From Euglena gracilis (Eukaryota > Euglenida > Euglenophyceae > Euglenales), in the NCBI GenBank assembly GCA_039621445.1, contig CP154957.1:11551845-11615844 (forward strand): a stretch of 64,000 nt of DNA, written 5' to 3'. The notes beneath the pieces were generated by a model. The model was not told where the DNA came from. It searched no databases and worked only from the letters and a program-made list of their open reading frames with translations. Positions 12,151 through 22,587 of the stretch are shown in pieces. A program made the position numbers and the translations under genes. Positions within the stretch are counted from its first letter, which is position 1, and every line of letters begins with the position of its first letter.

Positions 12151-12371
12151 CCCTCCCCCTAGTTAGTCACCACGCCCCTATAAGTCACCCTTGTGCCCCC
12201 AGGCAAAAAAACAATTTTTTCGAAGGGAAATATTTTTTTCTAAAAAAACACCGAATTTGGCCGTAAGAATTTTTTGCTGGTTGCCATTCATGAAAAATGC
12301 CTTGGAATGCCCCCAAAAAACTTTAAAACCCCCAAGACTTGGGGCAGGGGGCAAAATTTGGGCATAAATTG

Positions 12372-12464
12372 CCCCCCCTCCCCGAGTTAGTCACCCCCCC
12401 CCTATTAGTCACCCTTGGCCAATTTCCCCTCCCAAGCAGGTGACCAACTGAGGGAGGGGGGCGG
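12372..12464. mobile_element. C-run tagged element, tag TTAGTCACC
   Basis: The words GAGTTAGTCACCC and CTATTAGTCACCC alternate with C runs on the left, and GGTGACCAACTGAGGG with G runs lies on the right. The internal word TTGGCCAATTTCCCCTCCCAA is shared, with small changes, with 18150-18234. Confidence 0.6.
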
Positions 12465-12489
12465 TACCCATCACTCATTGTCCCTCCCC

Positions 12490-13230
12490 CCACAAACAAA
12501 CAATTTATGTCAAGAATTGTGTTTGGGCCAAGAGTTAGGGGGAGCCGAAGACGCCGCGGTCGCCCCTGGGCCCCTCTAAAACCTTGGCCCAAAACACTGT
12601 TCTTGTTTGAAACCGTGTTTTGGGCGAAGATTTAAGACTTTTAATGTCCAGGGGGCGGGATACTTGATATCGGAGGCCTTCGGAAAAATTGCGAAAAAAT
12701 TGTGGAAAAATTGCGGAAAAATTGCGGAAATTGCGGAAAAATTGCGGAAAAATTGATATCGGGTGTACACATTTCTGTCTGAGGGGACTTAGAAAATTTT
12801 CAATTGTGAGGTTCAGAACACCGCAACACCCACGTCGATGCAGGCGAGCACAAATCAACACGCTTGATGTTCTTTCCACAGATGGGACGCACCCAATCCT
12901 GTGACCAGTGGTGCACCTGTGAGAAAAATTGGTAAACTGGGGGGGAAAAAACAACAAAACACAATAGCACACCTGTTGATCCATTTGAAGAATGGCTTGA
13001 ACTCATTGCATCTTCCATCTTCGGTGGTGGGAAAAAAAATTCTGCGAAAAAAAATGGTAAAAAAAATCAGAAAAATTGCAGAAATTGCAGAAAAATTGCG
13101 GAAAATTGCAGAAAATTGCGGAAATTGCAGAAAATTGCGGAAATTGCAGAAAAATTGCGGATATCAATTCCCCCCCCCTGAATGTCTTGAAATCGGCCCA
13201 AACACGGTTTCAATTGGGATTGGGGGGTCT
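12490..13230. mobile_element. MITE with AAACACGGTTTCAAACAAG words, split by an insertion
   Basis: The part at 12490-12648 is an inverted copy of 31436-31625. The shared words include AAAACACTGTTCTTGTTTG and GGGCGAAGATTTAAGACTTT. It resumes at 13187 with TTGAAATCGGCCCAAACACG. The uninterrupted copy at 31436-31490 reads straight through the junction. Confidence 0.75.
12649..13180. mobile_element. 532-bp CAGGG...CCCTG element, copy 1, 6-bp target duplication
   Basis: Begins CAGGGGGCGGGATACTTGATA and ends with GATATCAATTCCCCCCCCTG, so the ends are inverted repeats around GATATC. It is flanked on both sides by AATGTC (12643-12648 and 13181-13186). Next to each end is an array of TTGCGGAAAAA words; between them is about 330 bp of unique sequence shared almost exactly with copy 2 at 20553-21087. 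The unique part has short open frames but no recognisable transposase, so it is non-autonomous. The CAGGG terminus resembles hAT ends, but the duplication is 6 bp rather than 8. Confidence 0.85.
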
Positions 13231-13269
13231 CAAGTGATTTACTGCTTTTTTATATTAACCATCCTACAT

Positions 13270-14020
13270 TGCTGAAAAGCAAAATTCCCTCCCCTGACCA
13301 CCTCGAAAAATGGTTACAGGCAAAAATGTCAGACAATTGCTTTGGGAGTGAGTGCCGCAGAAAGAGAAAAACTGTGGAGACTAGGCACGCCATTGGCCGA
13401 AGCACGCCCCCGCCCGAGACGCAACGTGGGCTATGCCCCCCCCTCAACCCCCCCCCTGCTCAGGCAGGGGTCAAAAAAATTTTTGACCCCCCAAAATACT
13501 CAAAAACAATTGGATTGACGTTTTCCAACATTTTTTTCGCTTGAAAATCACTGTCCTGGTCTGAAAAATGGCCCAATTTGCATTATTCCGAAAAATATGG
13601 CCAAAATTGGGTCCTCGCCGGGCGGAAATGCCACCACAGCGCACCCCCTGAAACTCCCCCTCCCTCCTGCCGAGTCTCCCATGTTGCAGCTGTGGTGGCA
13701 GCCTCAAAGAGGAACCAGCCCAAGAAATGCCAAAAAAGCTTCAAAATTGAAGGGAGAATCGTGAATGAAAGGAATGTGAGGAAATTGTATGCGAGGGACA
13801 TTCCCTGAATTTCAGAATGCAGAAAACTAGTGGTTACAAAAATCACAATCAAAAAAATGAAGCAAATTGTATCCCCCCCCCCCGATTATCCCACCAACAT
13901 GCCTCCCGAGACCCTGACCAGGCAGTGGGGGGGGGGGCAAAAAACTCTTCTGTCGGCTGGGAATGAAAGAAAAGGGGGGGGGGGCAGTAAAGGAGGGGAT
14001 TTGGTATTTCCACTCGGCTT
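13270..14020. other. No recognised gene
   Basis: C-rich tracts at 13438-13490 and 13870-13990 with A/T-rich sequence between. Open frames on both strands are short and low-complexity. Confidence 0.4.
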
Positions 14021-14032
14021 TCCAAAGCAGAT

Positions 14033-14221
14033 TCAGCACAGCTTCACTAAAGATAGTTTTGCCTGTTCTGGGTGATCCGCAACGTAGGACCCCACTATCT
14101 TCCCATTGTCAAAGTTCACCTCTCCCACAAACATATATTCCATGTTTGCAGCCCAGATGTAGATGGCGGAATGGGAGCCCTCTGCCCAATGGACATCGAA
14201 GAAGACACGGTGGCCAGCCAC
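14033..14221 (-). pseudogene. Unidentified coding-like fragment
   Basis: A 62-codon minus-strand frame with very protein-like composition (HWAEGSHSAIYIWAANMEYM, then VGEVNFDNGKIVGSYVADHP). It has no low-complexity tracts, in contrast to its flanks. It could be an exon or a transposon ORF fragment. I do not recognise the family and see no convincing paired splice sites. Confidence 0.3.
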
Positions 14222-14611
14222 GGCCGACGTCAGGCCAGGCCCGGAGACATTATGGAGCGACGGCGCATGGCAAAGAAAGTCGTTGGGGGCAGGGACCTAT
14301 GCAACCCTTGAGTATTACTTCGTAAGGCATTAAAACACAGCAGTCCTGGGCAAGCGTTGGAACCTGGCATTGAAATGCAGAGCCTGGCATTGGTGCCTGG
14401 AGCAGTGTAGTGCGCTGGGGGAAAAAAAGATGGTGAGAGGAGGTGAAAATGCAGGGCCAGTTGAAAAAAGATAAAATACATGAAGTAAAAAATAAAAACT
14501 CGGTCCTATGTGCAATCAGCATTCTTGCGGCAATTACTACGTCAAGGGGATTAACATGAGCCATTGCCGAGGTTTAAGGGCAATCCCGAAACACCAATTT
14601 TCTGTCGAGCT

Positions 14612-15061
14612 TCAGCAGTAAGAATCTAAATAGGACCCCTCATTGGGATCATGCGTCTGAGGTTTGGGAGCCAGCCAATCGACCTCTGCCAAACAAAGCC
14701 AAAAAAAGCAAATCCATAGAAAATGGTAGTGCATGCAACTGTGGAAACGGGGGTGGAGTGGGTCACCGGGAAAGGGGGTCACCGGGGGGAAATGGCATTT
14801 TTCGGGGCGTTTTGTATTTCTTGGCTCGAAAAGGCCTCTTTCCGGGTCCAATTTGCGGATGAGTGAAGAAGGCATTATGAATCCCCCCTTTAAACTAGGT
14901 GGCGACCCTTTTGGACATATTTTGAACTTTTGATCTATTTTGATTTTTTTTTGCCCCAAAATGGCCCAAAAACAGCTCGGTCGAAATGGGCCAAAGCAAA
15001 AATGGGCATCAAATAGGAGGTTCCAAGGGCTGGACTTGGGGTCACCGGAAATATCCCACAA
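14612..15061 (-). other. Open frame of 149 codons, doubtful
   Basis: Open through a stretch of repeated GGCCCAAA and GGTCACCGGG words. Rich in Phe, Pro and Cys, with no recognisable domain. Probably non-coding repeat sequence. Confidence 0.15.
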
Positions 15062-15304
15062 TGTCTGGCATTTCTATCGATTTTTTGGACCCCGATAGAG
15101 TAGGGCAATTAATCAAAAAAAAAGCTTTGAAGGATTAATCGCGATTACCCTCACCCCCCCTCAAAGTGTCCCCCCCCTCCCAAAGTGGCCAAAAGGTTTG
15201 GCAAATTTTGGTTTATCCCCCCTCAAAGTGGCCATTTTCCTTTGGCGCCAAAGGCGCCGACAAGTGTTTCTCCCTCTTGGAATTCATTGTTTTTGTTCAT
15301 TCTA

Positions 15305-16345
15305 ACTTCAGATACAAGCTATTTGAAGGATAAGGAATGCATTCATGCAGGATTTTTTGAAGATTGAAGCAGGTATGCCCATCTGAAACCGTGTATTGGG
15401 GCTCTGGCTTCATGCCTGAACCGGCGTCCAGAACGCCGGTTCGGGCGGGAAGACGACGTCTGGGGGACCCAAAATAAAAAAGTGCCAAAAACTGTCCAAA
15501 ATGGTTTGTAGACATGTGGAAATCATATTTGAGCAGTTTGGGGGGGGGGGGTATTTGGCCAGAAACTGGGGTATTTTGTGCAATGATTGGCCAAATTTTG
15601 GGAATTTCTGAGATATAATACCATGCAGCACGGCTGAAACCGAAGGCCATCTGCAGAAAGCCCCTGAGAAGACCTTTCAATCAAGGGGCAACATGGCAGG
15701 TGAACAGCAGATTTTGGAATTTGCGAAAAGGGTCGGAAAAGGGTTGGAACATGCGATCGGCGATTTTCAGGGCGCTGTGCAGTGTGGCTGAGTTCTGAGG
15801 GTACCAAGTGAAAGGTCTTGGGGAGAGCTTTCAATTGATATGCTGTCTGGCACCTGGTGTGTGAGAATTCACAAATTAAGATGTCAAATTTTGGAATACA
15901 CGATCGCTGAAAATAAGCGCTGTGTGCATCATGGCTGAGTCCTGTGGCCATCTGTCAAAAGCCCTTAAGAAGAGCTTTCGATTGATGGGTAACATGGCAT
16001 CAGATATGTGAAAACTTCAATCGGCCGGTCGACATGGCCATTCGTCCAAAGGAGGTCAAAAATGCTCAAAAATGTTCAAAAAATGGGTATTTAGGGCGAA
16101 ATTGGTCGTGATTCCTTGGACGCCGGTTCGGGCGTGAAGCCAGAGCCCCTAATCCACGGTCTCAACAACTGTGTCTGCCGGTTCGGGCGTGAAGCCGTGT
16201 TCCAGACCGGCTGCTGCCGCCAGAACCGAAGGCGTTCTGGAACACGACTTCACGCCCGAACCGGCATTCTGGACACAGTTTTCGTATCAAAAGGTGTCTT
16301 TTGAAGAATGATTCTACTGGTCTTTTCTAGTGCATTTGGACCACC
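15305..16345. mobile_element. 902-bp element in a dispersed repeat with a known empty copy
   Basis: The sequence at 15305-15383 continues at 16286-16345 exactly as in the uninterrupted copy at 29595-29740, through the words GAAGCAGGTATGCCCATC and TTTTGAAGAATGATTCTACT. The insert spans about 15384-16285, begins TGAAACCGTGT and ends in the inverse ACACAGTTTTCGT. ATC on each side may be a 3-bp target duplication. Both subterminal regions carry GAACGCCGGTTCGGGCG palindromes. No ORF of substance. Confidence 0.65.
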
Positions 16346-16448
16346 TTCAAATGTGGGATTTTCTCCAAATTTTGGTCCCCTCAGTGACAATTTTGAGTCC
16401 CTCTTGTGTGGCATGTCTTCTGTTGGGGCGTTCTGTTTTTATGGTGGT

Positions 16449-16501
16449 TCGGGACGCGGGGGGGGACGCGGGGGGGGACGCGGGGGGGACGCGGGGGGGG
16501 A
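16449..16501. repeat. GACGCGGGGGGG tandem tags
   Basis: Four tandem copies of GACGCGGGGGGG. The inverse form GCGTCCCCCC recurs at 27655-27718 beside very long C runs. This is one of the tag families of the C-run superfamily. Confidence 0.6.
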
Positions 16502-16874
16502 ACTGTGGCCCAACCACCCCCACACGTTTTCTTTGGCGTCACCTAAATTTGTATGTAATTTATCCTTTGGTCGGCCAAATATCATTTTCTGAGCGATCTC
16601 ATGGTTTTCTAGTCGTGTTTTACAATTTTGGAACTTTTGCTGCCACTTCACAGAGCTCCAGCTGCAGCTCTGTGTCTTGGGCCTGGTGGTTTGGGGACAT
16701 TTTGGCCTTGCATTCTGTGTTTTCTTGCTTTCCAATTTACTTTCCTTCGCCTGAAAACTGTTTTTCTATAAATTGAACCCCCTCACTGCCATTGCGTCAT
16801 GTTTTTAGTGGTACCACATTTGCCTGTCATCTGTTTGTCTTTTATCTGTCATCCTTGACTCACAGGTTGAAGTA

Positions 16875-17038
16875 CCCCCCCCCTTATTGTCCCACCGACC
16901 TCTCCCCGACCGGACAATAAGGGGGGGGGGGACAACAAGGGGGTACCAAAGGAATTTTCATTGGCCGGGCCAAAAAATCCCCCATCGGCCGGGGCCCAGG
17001 GACAATAAGGGGGGGGGGGGACAATAAGGGGGGGGGGG
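16875..17038. mobile_element. C-run tagged element, tag ACAATAAG (family a)
   Basis: C runs carrying TTATTGTCCC on the left are mirrored by GGGACAATAAG and G runs on the right. The core is GGTACCAAAGGAATTTTCA followed by TTGGCCGGGCCAAAAAATCC. The left flank ends in TA and the right flank begins TG. The same tags and core recur at 39618-39784, 40579-40744 and 42482-42746. No coding potential; about 165 bp, MITE-sized. Confidence 0.8.
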
Positions 17039-17039
17039 T

Positions 17040-17960
17040 GAAGAAACAGAAGATGAACCAAGAAGAGACGAAGAGTAATGAAGTGAAGGATTTTAAACTG
17101 TTTTTGTCTGGTATTTTACAGAAAAGCACAGGACCCTGTTGGTGTAAATTGTGCTCTCTTCTTTGTTGCAATGTTCGCCTTTGCTTTCTGCAGGTTCGCC
17201 TTTGCTTTCTGCAGTTCAACAAGGTTGTTTAATTGTTTTTTGCGAAGGGCATTTGAAACAGGCTTTGTTGTGGCATTCTTGTTATGAAAACATTTTGTTG
17301 AGCCCACATTCTGTTGGGGCCCACATCTTGGCTTTGGTTCTTAAGAAATTATTTGAGACCGCCCCAGTTTGGGGAGCACTTTTAGTGCCACAGGTGGGAA
17401 CCAGTTTTGGTGCCACAGGTGGGGGGGGGGGTTGGGTGGGGGGGTCTCAAAAAGTTTTATGTCCTTTTTTGCGGACGGAGCCCAAAACTCCGAGGGAAAA
17501 CCCCAGAGGAATTCGCCGCAAGCAACCTGCTTTTGTTTTCCTCAGTCAGGGGGGGGGGATAGCCCTCATGCGTCAGCAATCGGCGTTATAGGCAGGGGGG
17601 AGAAACTGCACACGGGCCGGAAAACTGCAAAAATGCAAAAAAAAATTGCAAAAAACCTGCAAAAAAAAACCTGCAAAAAAACTGCACTTCAACAAAAAAT
17701 AGCAATAACAAGCTAAAATGATGTGCATATGCAAAACAACGTAAATTGCAACCACATGAGCACCCCAATTCACCTAACTTTTTTTGCGCAGCTTAGGAGC
17801 TTATGACGACAAAAATGGAAGCAATCAAACAAGGAACACTGCACATATTTTTTATGCATTGAAATGCAAGTCATGTGTTTGGATGCCGGGCCACACCACC
17901 TTTCCTGCACCAAAACTTGACCAACCATGCCCACAAAGATGATAAACATTTTCCTTTCTA
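17040..17960. other. No recognised gene
   Basis: Contains duplicated TTTGCTTTCTGCAG words near 17185-17215, a G run at 17410-17450, and CTGCAAAAA repeats at 17600-17700 similar to those at 18990-19140. No supported coding sequence. Confidence 0.4.
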
Positions 17961-17967
17961 CCGTGCT

Positions 17968-18234
17968 CCCCCCCCCAGTTACCACCCCCCCCCCCCATAT
18001 TGTCCCCCCCCCATATTGTCCCTCGGCCCGGCCGACGAGGGGTTTTTTTGGCTCGGTCAATGAAATTTCCTTTGGTACCCCCATATTGTCCCCCCCCCAT
18101 ATTGTCCCGTCGGGCCTCCTGGGGAGAGGTCGGTGGGACAATATGGGGGGGGGGGTAGTCACCCCCTTGGGAGGGGAATTTGGCCAAGGGTGACTAAGAG
18201 GGGGGGGGGTGACTAACTCGGGGGGGGGGGGGGG
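17968..18234. mobile_element. Nested C-run tagged elements: ACAATATG (b) inside TTAGTCACC (c)
   Basis: The inner element (about 17984-18150) has CATATTGTCCC tags with C runs on the left and GGGACAATATGG on the right. Its core, CAATGAAATTTCCTTTGGTACC, is the inverse of the family a core. On its right follow TAGTCACCC, TTGGGAGGGGAATTTGGCCAA and GTGACTAACTCGGGG, which is the family c element seen at 12372-12464. Its left end precedes the inner element as CCCCAGTTACCACCCC. The b element therefore seems to have inserted into a c element. Confidence 0.65.
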
Positions 18235-18529
18235 CATGGTAAATATGGAAAAAATGCACATACACCATATACGAACGTTCGCCTGCAGCATTTTGCGGTG
18301 CAATTTGCTGGCGGGGCGTTGATCGTTGCTCACCGGTCACTCCTAATTGTTGGGAGACGGAACTGGCAATGGCAGTCGTAAATGTTGTTCGTCAGTGAAT
18401 GTCTGCGCAAATTGAGCAAGCAGGAATGAGAGACATGGTGTGTGCAAAGGCATTGGCCACCTTTACGGGTGTGATTTCGGGTTTAATCACACCCGAACTC
18501 ACGTTGTTCTTCATTCTCCCCAAGGCAGC

Positions 18530-18812
18530 CTGTCAATAGAACACAGCTCTTGGAAACGTGCAATGATTTCTTGCTTTGTGCCCTGCTTGAAGATGGAAAA
18601 GCAATGCTCGACGGGGTTCAGCATCGGGGTGTAAGGGGGCAAAGATAGGGAGAGGTGTCCTCGTGGTACAAAAAAAATGTCCATCACTGTGGCTTGATGA
18701 GCTCAAAAGTTGTCCGAGATGAGGACGAAACACTTGTTTGGAAAGTGTGTGTCCAGAATGTGAACCAACTCTGCCAAGTACTCCCAAAAATTCCTCCCGG
18801 AGTCAAGGACGC
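18530..18812 (-). pseudogene. Tc1/mariner-IS630-type DDE transposase fragment
   Basis: Read on the minus strand, the frame gives HFPNKCFVLISDNF, an in-frame TGA, AHQATVMDIFFVPRGH, then SLPPYTPMLNPVEHCFSIFK and QEIIARFQEL. This matches the C-terminal catalytic part of IS630/Tc1 DDE transposases, where the second acidic residue lies in xDNxxxH and is followed by LPPYSPxLNPIExxFxxxK. That family cuts and pastes DNA at TA sites. Only about 95 codons remain and the TGA breaks the frame, so it is inactive. The match rests on my recognition of the motifs, not on a search. It may represent the enzyme class that moves the TA-flanked elements in the window. Confidence 0.75.
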
Positions 18813-18989
18813 TTTGTTTTCTTTAAAAACACAAAACTTTCCAATTTTTCACCACACTCCCTTTTGGTTTCATTTTTTTAAGGATCCCCCCCAGCTGCTA
18901 CTTTCTGGGGGAGCCCCCCCCCCACGGGTCCATTTTTAGGTCCAAAAAATATTCTTCTTGTACCCCCCCCCTCCAAGCAATTTTTTAGG

Positions 18990-19145
18990 TTTCTTCAAAA
19001 CTGGATCAAAAAAAAACTGCAAAAAAAACTGCGCGTGCAGTTTCTTCAGAAAAAAATCTGCAAAAAAACTGCAAAAAACTGCAAAAAAAAATGCAAAAAA
19101 ACCCAAAACGTGAAAACTGCAAAAAAAATCTGCAAAAACTGCACG
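18990..19145. repeat. CTGCAAAAAAA degenerate tandem array
   Basis: Repeated ACTGCAAAAAAA and TCTGCAAAAAA words. A similar but shorter run lies at 17600-17700. The layout resembles the subterminal arrays of the CAGGG elements, but I could not find matching ends. Confidence 0.55.
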
Positions 19146-19333
19146 GTGCATATTTTCCACCCCCCTGCATTACGACATACTTTTATGATGAAACCTACCG
19201 GGGACCGACAAATACCACGGGTGGGTAATTCCCGCTCAGGCTTGAACGCGGCCATTTTAGGCGCGCTGTATTACCGCGTGTTCCACGGCCGAAGCGCCAG
19301 TTAGGATCGCAAAAATCTTCGCGATCCAGCATT

Positions 19334-19834
19334 TTACTGAAATACTGGGCTGAAAACTGCTTCATTCGTGTGTTTGACACTCCGAGAAGCAAACTCGGTG
19401 TTAAAGCAAGGAACCCACTGTGGAAAAAAACCGGAAGGTGGTTTCTTTTTGTCATCTGGTAGAAAGCACAAAAAAATTAGTGCGCTGTTATGCCGTGTGT
19501 TTCCGGAGAGACGCCGTGTTGTAAAACCCTGTCTGGCCTTGGGTAACGTGTCCACGACGGATCCGTCCGTCCAAAAACTGGGAACATGCTCCATCTTTTT
19601 GAAAATGATTTGAAAAAGAAGAAGCCTAGATGGGAAAACTCCAACCCGAAGCTTCTCCCTCTTGCCGGTTCGGTGATTGTGCGCGGAATAGGCTCCCCGG
19701 TAGGCCAAGTGGGGGGGAACAGTCACCCGGAACTCTGGTAATAATTGGCACATGCGCCCCCAAAATTCCCTTTTTTTTGCGGCTGTTTGTCCTGAATTCA
19801 GCCAGAGCCTGGGTTCCGTAGCCAAATAATTCAA
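19334..19834 (-). CDS. Hypothetical protein, 166 codons
   Basis: One of the better stand-alone frames in the window: 166 codons, diverse amino acids and basic overall, with segments such as FWGRMCQLLPEFRVTVPPHL and FFPQWVPCFNTEFASRSVKH. The reading appears to continue in another minus frame from 19440 to 19195 (RMKQFSAQYFSKMLDREDF), as if a frameshift separates them. I recognise no domain. It has none of the repeats seen around it. It may be an old transposon ORF or an exon of a lost gene. Confidence 0.35.
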   Translation of the reverse strand: MNYLATEPRLWLNSGQTAAKKREFWGRMCQLLPEFRVTVPPHLAYRGAYSAHNHRTGKREKLRVGVFPSRLLLFQIIFKKMEHVPSFWTDGSVVDTLPKARQGFTTRRLSGNTRHNSALIFLCFLPDDKKKPPSGFFPQWVPCFNTEFASRSVKHTNEAVFSPVFQ

Positions 19835-20261
19835 AAATTGGGGGGGGGGACGGTATTTTTGGCCAACTCTTTGGGGGGTGCCTCTAAAGCAGTAGGGGGG
19901 GGGAGCCTGGGCAAAAAAGGGGTAGCGGGGGGGGGTAGCGGATGAACACCTCCTTTTTTTTGGTACCTCCTTCTTTCCTCTTCTTCTGGTAATCCAAAGA
20001 CCTTTCTTTGATTGAATTGTTTAATTTTTTGATTGAGCTTCCGAACACCCCCCGGGCTGGGGGGGGGGGTTGTTGGTTTGGTATTTTTTATTCAAAAGAG
20101 GCTTCCTGGTTCATGAAACTCACAATTGTCCAAGGCCATGTCTTTCGGCGCACCTGTGTTGCGATGCCTTCGTGTGATATCTTCACACAGCAAGTCGCAG
20201 CTGGTTTGTTTCAATGACAAAAAGCAATACGAAGTCACATTTTTTTTTGCACAATGATTGG

Positions 20262-20345
20262 GGCGACGGCAGTACAGTTGGGGTTTTTGGGGACCCCCCC
20301 CCCTGTACACCCCCGAGACAGATGAAAATTTTGACACCAAAAAAT
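20262..20345. repeat. Partial copy of the TACAGTTGGGG MITE
   Basis: TACAGTTGGGGTTTTTGGGG, a C run and GAGACAGATGAAAATTTTG match 32737-32800. Only the left part of that element is recognisable here. Confidence 0.6.
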
Positions 20346-20399
20346 GGCCTTTTAGACCAAAAAAAGCGCCTCAAAAAATTTCTTCTCAACTCAAAAAAA

Positions 20400-21510
20400 G
20401 GCTTCGTGGGTGGCAGTTGTGGTGACCATTGAGAACTCTTTCATTCTCCCAAAGCAAATGCCGCGGCCCATGAAAAAAAAACAAAGGGGGAGGTTGGGAC
20501 AAAAGACGTCTTTTACTTTTTTCAACGGTGTCGTGGTCATTTTTGACCAGCCCAGGGGGGGGGGGAAATTGATATCGGAGGCCTTCGGAAAAATTGCGGA
20601 AAAATTGCGGAAAAATTGCGGAAATTGCGGAAAAATTGCGGAAAAATTGATATCGGGTAAACACATTTCTGTCTGAGGGGACTTAGAAAATTTTCAATTG
20701 TGAGGTTCAGAACACCGCAACACCCACGTCGATGCAGGCGAGCACAAATCAACACGCTTGATGTTCTTTGCACAGGTGGGACGCACCCAATCCTGTGACC
20801 AGTGGTGCACCTGTGAGAAAAATTGGTAAACTGGGGGGAAAAAAACAACAAAACACAATAGCACACCTGTTGATCCATTTGAAGAATGGCTTGAACTCAT
20901 TGCATCTTCCATCTTCGGTGGTGGGAAAAAAATTCTGCGGAAAAAAAATGGGAAAAAATTGCGGAAAAATTGCGGAAATTGCGGAAAAATTGCGGAAATT
21001 GCGGAAAAATTGCGGAAAATTGCGGAAATTGCGGAAAATTGCGGAAATTGCGGAAAAATTGCGGATATCAATTTTCCCCCCCCCCTGCCAGCCCCATCCC
21101 TGCTTGGCAGGGCATGGGGATGATCTCCGGTACGGTGGCAGCGGTGAAGTTATCTCTCGTTCTGGTCATATCCCCAATGATGGCGCATACAAATTTGCCT
21201 ACGTACTCCACAATCTTTTGACAGGTCATTTCTGTCATGGCCTTAATGGTGTGCTGAGCTTTGTGTCAATCAAGTCAACAGGTACTCGTTTAGTGCAAGG
21301 CCAATGAAGGGCACTTGAGCGGGTGAGGTCCAGCCATCCAAGGTGAGAGTGACTTGACAACCAGTGAGATGAGTTTTCACATGTCCATGCAACAATTGTG
21401 TTCACGGGACAGCAAATGTCTCGACAGGTGTTGCCTGCTGGGCAGTATGGCACCTGGGCTGATAGCGTTCATGAGCTCCTTTGCACCGGCTGTCTCCACC
21501 CTCCGCCCCC
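20400..21510 (-). pseudogene. hAT transposase remnant split by a mobile element
   Basis: The minus strand between 21510 and 21100 reads GAKELMNAISPGAILPSRQH, a stop, then in a shifted frame VTLTLDGWTSPAQVPFIGL, and in a third frame HTIKAMTEMTCQKIVEYVGK followed by FVCAIIGD. LxLDGWTS followed by an H-T-x-x-A segment and a V-x-A-I-I-x-D strand is the layout of the hAT transposase core; these enzymes are cut-and-paste transposases with RNase H-like folds. A weak GCAAHAL-like segment (WAAAFALGE) lies at about 20430-20470, beyond the 535-bp element inserted at 20553-21087. At least two frameshifts make it inactive. N and C termini were not found. Confidence 0.65.
20553..21087. mobile_element. 535-bp CAGGG...CCCTG element, copy 2, 6-bp target duplication
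   Basis: Same element as 12649-13180. It starts CAGGGGGGGGGGG then AAATTGATATC and ends GATATCAATTTT, C run, CCCTG, a nearly perfect inverted repeat. CCAGCC flanks it on both sides (20547-20552 and 21088-21093). The TTGCGGAAA arrays differ in copy number between the two elements, while the ~330-bp interior is nearly identical, so these are recent relatives. It sits inside the hAT remnant. Confidence 0.85.
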
Positions 21511-21519
21511 GCGTCCCAA

Positions 21520-22480
21520 ATATTGGCGGGACACATTTTTTTCATCACCCAAAGGAAAAATACACACAAATTTTGAGGGACGCCCAAATAATTGCGTGGA
21601 GGTCAGGCATTGAATATAAAGCGTTTAAAACAGAAACAGTTGCCCTTTTGTTTAAAACACTGAAAATTTTCAGGGCATAGTTTTAAACACTTCGCGATTC
21701 GCGAAACTGCAGATTCCTAATATATCTCACACACCAGGTGTTACTTGCCTTTGCGCGATCGCGCAACCCACGACCCATTCCAGAATTAATGGCATTTTTT
21801 GGGGGTCGTTTTCGGGTCCCATTTTTGGATGAAACAACGTGTCTCAAAACTCGCAAAACCGGACATTGGGATTCGAAGGTTCCATTTCAAATTGCAAAAA
21901 CAGTATTGGACAGTTTTGAAAATGCAGCCTGTCACTCCACGGAATTTGTGATCTCGCACATTCTACCCCTGGGAGCTGATCAACAAGATCACAGCTCCGA
22001 AGAGTGTCCACCCAGCTATGACTGCTGCCAGAATGGCTGCCGCTTGGGACCAAAATGAAGGAATTCTTTTTGCCCTGTCGTCGCCTACTGGGGGTGTACG
22101 GGTCGCGGGCGGGGTCGCGGGGGGGTCGCGGGGGGAACACAGCAGTTTTGATGGGTCACGTGTGACCAGTGTGACCTCACATGCAACGTCGCGAGACTGT
22201 GACCCAACTGCCTCCACCAAGCATCGTCCGGTATTTTAGTCGTTTGCCGTTTAAAACTCGTTTTTTATTGCAGAGATTAAAACATTTTGTATTTAGGTCG
22301 TTTTTTGTTCAATGAGGGGGGGTCTGCGCAAAGGGAATTTGTCGCTTTAGTATGGAAAGCCACCCGGGGCCCTCCGTCCCGCCAAAAGGTATCTGCCGGC
22401 GGCGATATTTCTTCCCCCCTCCCTTCGAGGAATGTGAGGAGCGATTAAGCCGCGGCCTCGAACCGGAGAAAAAATGTGTG
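21520..22480. other. No recognised gene; one GTCGCGGGG tag cluster
   Basis: Mixed composition. At 22090-22136 a GGGTCGCGGG cluster belongs to the tag family also seen at 27447-27515 and 37778-37815; the word GGGGGTGTACGGGTCG beside it is repeated inverted near 37800. No coding region supported. Confidence 0.45.
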
Positions 22481-22587
22481 TGTACCACCTCCCCCCCCCT
22501 AATTGACCCCCCCCCTAATTGACCAAACGCCCCGGGGAAAATTTTTCGACCCCCCCCCTAATTGACTGCCCAGGGGGATTCTGTGCT

